Of a DNA stretch of 64,000 bases, positions 58,576 through 64,000 are shown in pieces (within the stretch, counting starts at the first letter, position 1; each line of letters begins with the position of its first letter). Location of the stretch: NCBI GenBank assembly GCA_014871385.1, contig CM026426.1, positions 74,762,303-74,826,302 on the forward strand, given 5' to 3'. The notes below the pieces were generated by a model. It did no database searches. It was not told where the DNA came from and saw only the letters and a program-made list of their open reading frames with translations. A program made the translations under genes and the position numbers. The stretch is from Ceratodon purpureus. Taxonomy: Eukaryota; Streptophyta; Bryopsida; Pseudoditrichales; Ditrichaceae.

Positions 58576-61500
58576 TGTTGGAACACGGAAACGCAACTAA
58601 CATCCGGATAGCACTCAAAATGAGCGTAAACTTCCGTCTTGTCAGTAGGTTCCGAGTATCGTCCAAGGATTCAATAGTGCTTCACCAAGTGTTACTTACA
58701 CTAGTTCCGAGCCTTGCCACTGCTCGGATAGTGTTTCTGGAACGTAACTCTTCGACTCTCACTCTCTGTTACATCACGTGTTTCGTCCACAAACCCCAAC
58801 GTCTCGGAAAGTCTACTACCTCACAACTGACTTAGAACACTCTGGTCAGCAGGTCACATATGCGACCACTCCCGATCTGTGAGGCTACAACGACAAACCG
58901 ATCTGGATCTGGGAGAACCAAGATCCGATTATCCCTAGGCGACCCGTGCCACGTTCCGAATCCCCCTGTCACAGAGTGCGGAACCTCTTCAAAAGTTCAG
59001 GGAGCCCGATCAAGTACCCCTCGATCCGCTTCAACCCTAGCGACGGCTATTCCGCGTGAGGTTGGATTGGGGATGGAACAGTGAGGCTTCACTCCTACGA
59101 CAACCTGCTAAATCTTTCCGCTCAATCCCAGTACCCTTCCGGTTTGGGTCTTGTTACAACTCCCATCACCTTCCTATCCGAGCTACAGCGGAACTCTCAT
59201 ATCCTTCCCGGATCATTCACACTTAACTGGAAACCACGCACAGTACTTGCAAAACACGAATACTTTACTGATAAGGAATATAGGGAGAAAACATGCAAAA
59301 CGAAGACCCGGACTGCATCGCCTTCCCCGTTTAAGTAAGCAGGGGCTTTCACAAAAGCGGCGGCGCCGGAAGTTCAATCAAAAACCCTAATTCCTAATTA
59401 TCTACCTAGAATCCTACTTTACGGTTAATCCGGATCTCCCCGATCCGAAATCTACTCCTTTAATTCCGAAAAGTGACTGACAGTTCCAACGCGAGGGATC
59501 TATCCCGTCTTTGTCTTCTTGTAGCTCTACTTCTCTCGGTCCTTCTCCTTCGACCGGGTCATCCGGGGCTCGGATCCTCCTGCCTTTGCTGCCCGCTCCG
59601 CCTGACGCCTAGCGCTCCGTTCCTCCATCGACTCCTTCAACTTGGTCTCCAAGGAAAGCCGGGTAACGACCCGGTCTTTGGAAACTTAGGAGACTTGGGC
59701 AACCTCCTTGGGGGAGGGGTTCCGGATGTCGGGGTCCGAGCCTCAGTTCCGGCTGTTCCTACCGAGGAGCTCGCGTGAGTATCCGAGTCGGACCCGGAAA
59801 TTGTAATTGGCCCTTCTCTTCCGGTTCCTTCCTCTTCCTCAAAACCATCCGTGCACCGGAACAGTAAGCGGGAGATTCCACCACGGGCGTCCCGGTTGGT
59901 GTAGGAGTCACAGTCCCGGTCCGGGCTGTGGGTGAAGGGGTGAGTGCCCCCTCCTAAGTCACTCGGGTACGTCCGGTAGGTGAAATGGATCTCCGCCATT
60001 CTGCTCCGGCTACCTCTCCTTGGTGAACCAGAATAATCACCGACGAACCTAGCGCTGGGGGAACAACCGGCTGCACGGACCGGGTCACTTCTTCCGTAAC
60101 CGTCTGCTCCTCAGATCGCCTGACAGTGACGGTAGTCCGTGTCACCTCTGCCTGTCCTGTGGGAATCGCGCAGCCTTGCTGAGCCGTACAGGCTCCGGGT
60201 AACGCCTCCTTGGCCTGAACTTCTCGGATCAGATCCGCGATCGTCCGAGCCGGTGCGAAGATGTCCGAGTCAACAGCCATTTGCTCCTCAAACCGGAGAT
60301 TGCGCTCCATTGGGGTCCTGAACTCCGCACTGCGAGATTCCCCTTCCACGGTCCAAGAGGGAGATCCGGGAAGTCTGGTTCCGACGCTGGGACTTCCGAC
60401 TCCTGGATTGAGCAACTTCCGTATCAGCTTCAGGATCATGTTCATCGAGTACTCGCATTTAGAAAGGATCGTGATAATCCTCTCCCTATTCTCCAACTCA
60501 GCCGGCTGCAGCACATTCTCGTCGAACAACTTGGCCTTGTTGACTACGTCACCTGGAACTCCCACCAACTTCCGGATCTCACCCAAAGTCTCCTCCTGCT
60601 CGGCATGGAACTTACGGATCTCCTCGCTCTTCGTTGCCAGTTCCGAGGTAAGCTCCTTAAGCTGAAACTCCAGTTGCTTCTTCTCACTCCGAAGCTTCGA
60701 GGCGTCCTTCAAAAGCTCCACCTCTCGGATCACCTCCTTCGGTAAACAGCCCCCTAGCGATGTGCAGACTCTCCGGAACAGCGTCTTAATACGGTCGCAA
60801 GAGGCCTGAGCTTGATGAGTTTCTTCTCTGAGTGCTCGGAACGGGTCAACCGGAAATCCTCGCTCGGAACTGACCTCCTTCCATGCCGTGTCATCTCGGG
60901 CAGTTGAGGGCTCCGCGTGCTGCGATGTAGCGCGTTCCGATCGCGACTTAGAATGAGCCTTCGTAGCGCTGGGATTTGGAAGGATCACCATATCGTCTTG
61001 TCCTTTCGTGGACGCCGTATCCGAGGTGTCCCCGTGACGTCCGACATCAAACCCTGCCGGAACCTTTTGAAAGGTGAGGAGATTCTTCGCAATCGTATAC
61101 CTCTCCTCCTCTTTATCCATCAGCAGGCTACCGGAATGGTAGAGGTGGTAGAGAAAAGGGGTGATTGGGGTCGGCTTCTTTCCGATCGCAGGTACCAACT
61201 TCTGCACGGTTTCCGCTATGAGTGCAGCCCAATTCACCGGACGCTGCTCCGTGTAGGCTTCGAAGATCGTATTCCCGACCGTGATGGTGACCTGTTCCGA
61301 TTTCAACGGATACAGGATCGGAACGAAGAAGGCTAGGACCTGTCTCTGTCTCCTATCCTTACAGACGTCTATCACGTATCCGTTGTTCTTATGGATCTTT
61401 CCGTGGAACCTATCCTGCACGTACTTATCCGTCTGAGTTGCCCACAGGTGTCCGTACTGTTCGAAGTCGTAAACTTCCGCCCACCGTTCCGCACGACATA

Positions 61501-62227
61501 GAGTGGGCTTGCCCCGGATCGTATTGTCCCACCTATTATCTGGTCCCTCGAGGATTTTCGTCATCATCGCCTCATCCTTCAGCAACCAAGGTCGGGACAG
61601 CAAACCCTCGCACCTCATCCGGGTGAGATCGTCAATCAACTCGTTCATCTCCGTCTCTCTCACCGGAGCGGCTGGGCTGAGAATTCTACACTGAACGGGC
61701 GACATAGCTACGTCTCACTTCTCTCCCTTTGCGAGCTGACAACAAGAAACCCGGCAATCCAACTGCCAGTGAATCGGAAAAGACAAAAACACCTCACCGC
61801 TCTTTCACTCTCTACTCCCAGTCCGCAAAAAGGAACTCCAAACCCTAACACTCCCGCCTATATACTCTGAGAACCATAAACGCTGCGGCGGCGCGTAATT
61901 GCAGCCGCCACCGTACCGAGCTCGGCATTATCCGAGTCATGATGACTTCCGCGTCGTTTCGGATCCCATACGCGGTTACGGTAACGGTCAGTTCCCGGAT
62001 CGTCAACCCGTTCCAAGTTTTCTCTTCCGAGTTCCGGAATCAAGGTTCCGAGAATACTTCCTGCGTTAACTTTTTTAAGGTTTCTGGAGCATCCGGTTTG
62101 TGTTAATTCTTAATGCGGCTAGTGTCTGGCTAGTTTTTACCTAATTAACCAAAAAAATGAAAAATTAATGGAATCCTAACTCCGGATGGGGTTCTTCCGG
62201 TTTATTCTGAGTTTTTTGGATCCCACA
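58576..62227. mobile_element. TG...CA element nested in the gypsy copy
   Basis: 3,652 bp starting TGTTGGAACACGG and ending GGATCCCACA, flanked by the 5-bp duplication ATTAT (58571-58575 and 62228-62232). The gypsy reading is continuous across the duplication, so the ends are well set. TG...CA ends with a 5-bp duplication point to an LTR-type integrase, but no matching pair of terminal repeats was found, so the family is open. Its one long ORF is on the minus strand. It inserted after the gypsy copy and is therefore younger. Confidence 0.7.
59954..61705 (-). CDS. Long ORF (583 aa) of the nested element
   Basis: The frame looks whole, from MSPVQCRILSPAAP to the stop. The N-terminal half is globular (FEQYGHLWATQTDKYVQDRF, TPFLYHLYHSGSLLMDKEEE). 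The middle has a strong coiled coil (KKQLEFQLKELTSELATKSE) and the C-terminal part is Thr/Val/Pro-rich. No protease, polymerase or integrase motif is present. It could be a structural (gag-like) or regulatory protein of a non-autonomous element; I do not recognise the family. Confidence 0.5.
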   Translation of the reverse strand: MSPVQCRILSPAAPVRETEMNELIDDLTRMRCEGLLSRPWLLKDEAMMTKILEGPDNRWDNTIRGKPTLCRAERWAEVYDFEQYGHLWATQTDKYVQDRFHGKIHKNNGYVIDVCKDRRQRQVLAFFVPILYPLKSEQVTITVGNTIFEAYTEQRPVNWAALIAETVQKLVPAIGKKPTPITPFLYHLYHSGSLLMDKEEERYTIAKNLLTFQKVPAGFDVGRHGDTSDTASTKGQDDMVILPNPSATKAHSKSRSERATSQHAEPSTARDDTAWKEVSSERGFPVDPFRALREETHQAQASCDRIKTLFRRVCTSLGGCLPKEVIREVELLKDASKLRSEKKQLEFQLKELTSELATKSEEIRKFHAEQEETLGEIRKLVGVPGDVVNKAKLFDENVLQPAELENRERIITILSKCEYSMNMILKLIRKLLNPGVGSPSVGTRLPGSPSWTVEGESRSAEFRTPMERNLRFEEQMAVDSDIFAPARTIADLIREVQAKEALPGACTAQQGCAIPTGQAEVTRTTVTVRRSEEQTVTEEVTRSVQPVVPPALGSSVIILVHQGEVAGAEWRRSISPTGRTRVT

Positions 62228-64000
62228 ATTATCCTGTAGCATTTGGCAGCCGCGAGTTGAATCTAGCTGAGAAAAACTACATTACCATTGAAAGAGAGTG
62301 TCTAGCCATGGTGTTCTCTTTAAAGAAGTTTCATTATTATCTGCTACTAAACAAAGTAGTCTTCTTTTTGGACCACATGGCTATCAATTACTTGGTAAAC
62401 AAACCGGAGCTTAGTGGTAGGCTTGCTCAATGGATGCTTTTGTTAGAAGAGTTTGACTACACTATGGAGTACAAACCAAGGAAGAGGCATTTATAGGCAG
62501 ACCATCTATCTAGGATACCTGGAGAGCTAACCATCACCCCTATTGATGACAAATTGGTAGATGAAGACCTCTACTTGGTTTCTTCTTCCCCTACTTGGTA
62601 CCAAAACATGGCTCAGTTTCTTCAAACTCAGCAAATGCCTGCTAACTTGAACAAGAATGATCGACGGAAGGTGAGCATTGATAGCGGCCATTTTGCCATC
62701 ATTGGTAACCGGTTGTACTGTCCTGGTGTGGATGACATTCTTTGAAGATGTCTGAATTCCACTGAGATCCCTACGATTTTGGCTTCTTGTCATGATAGTG
62801 CTTTGTGGAGGGCACTTTTCTCGCACCTTGACGAACCAAAAGGCTTTACAGGCTGGTTACTTTTGGCCTATTATGTTTCGAGATGCCTATGATTACACCA
62901 AACGTTGTGATGTTTGCCAACGTTATGCCCGCAATGACCTTTAAATGGAGATGCCTCTTCATGTCTCTCTTCCTTTAGTTCCATTCGAAAAATGGGGGAT
63001 AGACTACATTGGAGAGATTCATCCCTATTCTAGCAAAGGTTGAAGAACATAGTAATAGCCATAGAGTATCTCACCAAATGGGCAGAAGCCAAGGCTGTGA
63101 AGACCAAGGATGCCAAGAGTGCTGCAACATTCTTGTTTGAGCAAGTGATTACACGCTTTGGATGTCCTAAGATCCTCATTAGTGATCGAGGCAAACACTT
63201 TCTCAATGAAGTCATTGAAGACTTGACTTCATGGTTCTAGATTGACCACAGGAAAACCACTCCCTACCACCCTCAAACTAATGGCCGCACAGAAAGAGTC
63301 AACCAAACCTTGGCCACCATTTTGAGGAAAACCGTTATAGATTCAAAACGGGATTGGGATGTCAAACTTCCTGCTGTGCTACAGGCCTATAGAACTACGT
63401 TCAAAGTGACCACACTGGCTACTCCTATCTCTTTGGTTTATGGAGTTGAAGCCGTTTTACCCATCAAATTCGAAGTACCATCACTTTGAATTGCTGTTGA
63501 CAACCGTTTAACAACCAAGGAATCCTTGGTTCAACGTTTAGAGAGGTTGGAAAAGTTGGATGAGGATCGCATGTTGAGCGCTCAAAACATTGAAGTTATC
63601 CAGAGGCGCTGGAAGATGGCTTTTGACAGACGCCACAAAAAGAGGATGTTGTTACTAGGAATGCTAAAATTACTCGAAGATGCAAGGAAATCAGACTTCC
63701 CTAGGAAGTTTGATGCCTTATGGTTGGCACCATATCTTGTGACCAAGGTATTTCTTATCAACTATATTCAACTTGAGACATTGAACGGAGAATCATTTCC
63801 AACACGCACGGCTGGAAGTCGTTGCAAGGAATATAAAACCTGATGGAATAAGTTCTATTATGGTTTAGCTCACCTTTTTCCGTGACAATTTGGACAAGCC
63901 AAGGAGACATGAGCCTTATCTCTCATTTAGTGCCTTTGTCCACTATTTGAAATGGTTCATATTCTAATGGTAGTCCAAAATTCCATAGTCTATTAGTGAA

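Larger units (their letters stand above)
56560..63843 (+). mobile_element. Ty3/gypsy LTR retrotransposon, fossil copy
   Basis: The pol parts occur in Ty3/gypsy order: an aspartic protease region (about 56.6 kb), reverse transcriptase (about 57.6-58.5 kb), RNase H (about 62.2-62.5 kb), then integrase with zinc-binding and catalytic core regions (about 62.8-63.5 kb). Protease-RT-RNase H-integrase order separates gypsy from copia. No chromodomain was seen. The 5' portion and its LTR are not recognisable, and the 3' LTR probably lies beyond the window. The copy is broken at several places and is interrupted by a 3.65-kb insertion, so it is a fossil of moderate age. Confidence 0.88.

Noticed and set aside
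1-64000. tRNA or rRNA genes
   Set aside because: Nothing with the expected cloverleaf signals or conserved rRNA text was noticed by eye; a tRNAscan run was not possible.

Overview
The window looks like transposon-dominated nuclear DNA of a land plant or a close algal relative (a streptophyte). Three things point there. The coding blocks are split by AT-rich GT-AG introns. The gene families are plant-like: a SUVR-type SET methyltransferase, an FCP1-like 'DLN' phosphatase relative, a SWIM-type MULE, a PIF/Harbinger element and a Ty3/gypsy element. In-frame stops in several element genes are almost all TAG, the change expected when CAG codons lose a methylated cytosine in CHG context. I cannot name the species, and no rRNA or tRNA gene was recognised.

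Layout. 0-1 kb: 3' end of a SET-domain histone methyltransferase gene. 1.2-4.5 kb (minus): multi-exon transposase-like gene with GTAC-rich words around and inside it. 5.4-8.7 kb: FCP1/HAD-like gene pieces. 9.2-9.5 kb: TA microsatellites. 10.85-11.42 kb: tandem array of a palindromic 25-bp unit. 11.6-12.5 kb: decayed transposase-like relic. 14.9-22.0 kb (minus): a ten-exon gene that joins a DGNHR (ParB/sulfiredoxin-like) segment to a beta-class amino-methyltransferase-like domain. Two of its introns carry at least 13 copies of one palindrome. 22.6-26.3 kb (plus): SWIM-type MULE transposase, head to head with that gene. 26.5-27.0 kb (minus): small hypothetical gene. 27-30 kb: A-rich sequence with tandem repeats.

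30.9-40.4 kb holds a second, diverged copy of the DGNHR-methyltransferase gene. It was cut up by a 755-bp TTAA element and by a 4.95-kb Harbinger element, which itself took in another TTAA element. 43.5-52.7 kb is a cassette of three genes (a 388-aa unknown, a coiled-coil/RING-like protein and a large transposase-like protein) sharing a dispersed word, GCTGCCAGC. 54.4-56.4 kb is purine-rich. 56.6-63.9 kb is a broken Ty3/gypsy copy that took in a 3.65-kb TG...CA element with a 5-bp target duplication.

The most interesting item is the 14.9-22.0 kb gene with its intronic palindromes and its second copy. Prokaryotes and phages are known to fuse ParB-like domains to DNA amino-methyltransferases, and plant VANDAL elements are known to encode proteins that bind short repeated words inside the element. 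A mobile gene making a ParB/methyltransferase-like protein that binds its own palindromes is a testable inference, not something shown here.
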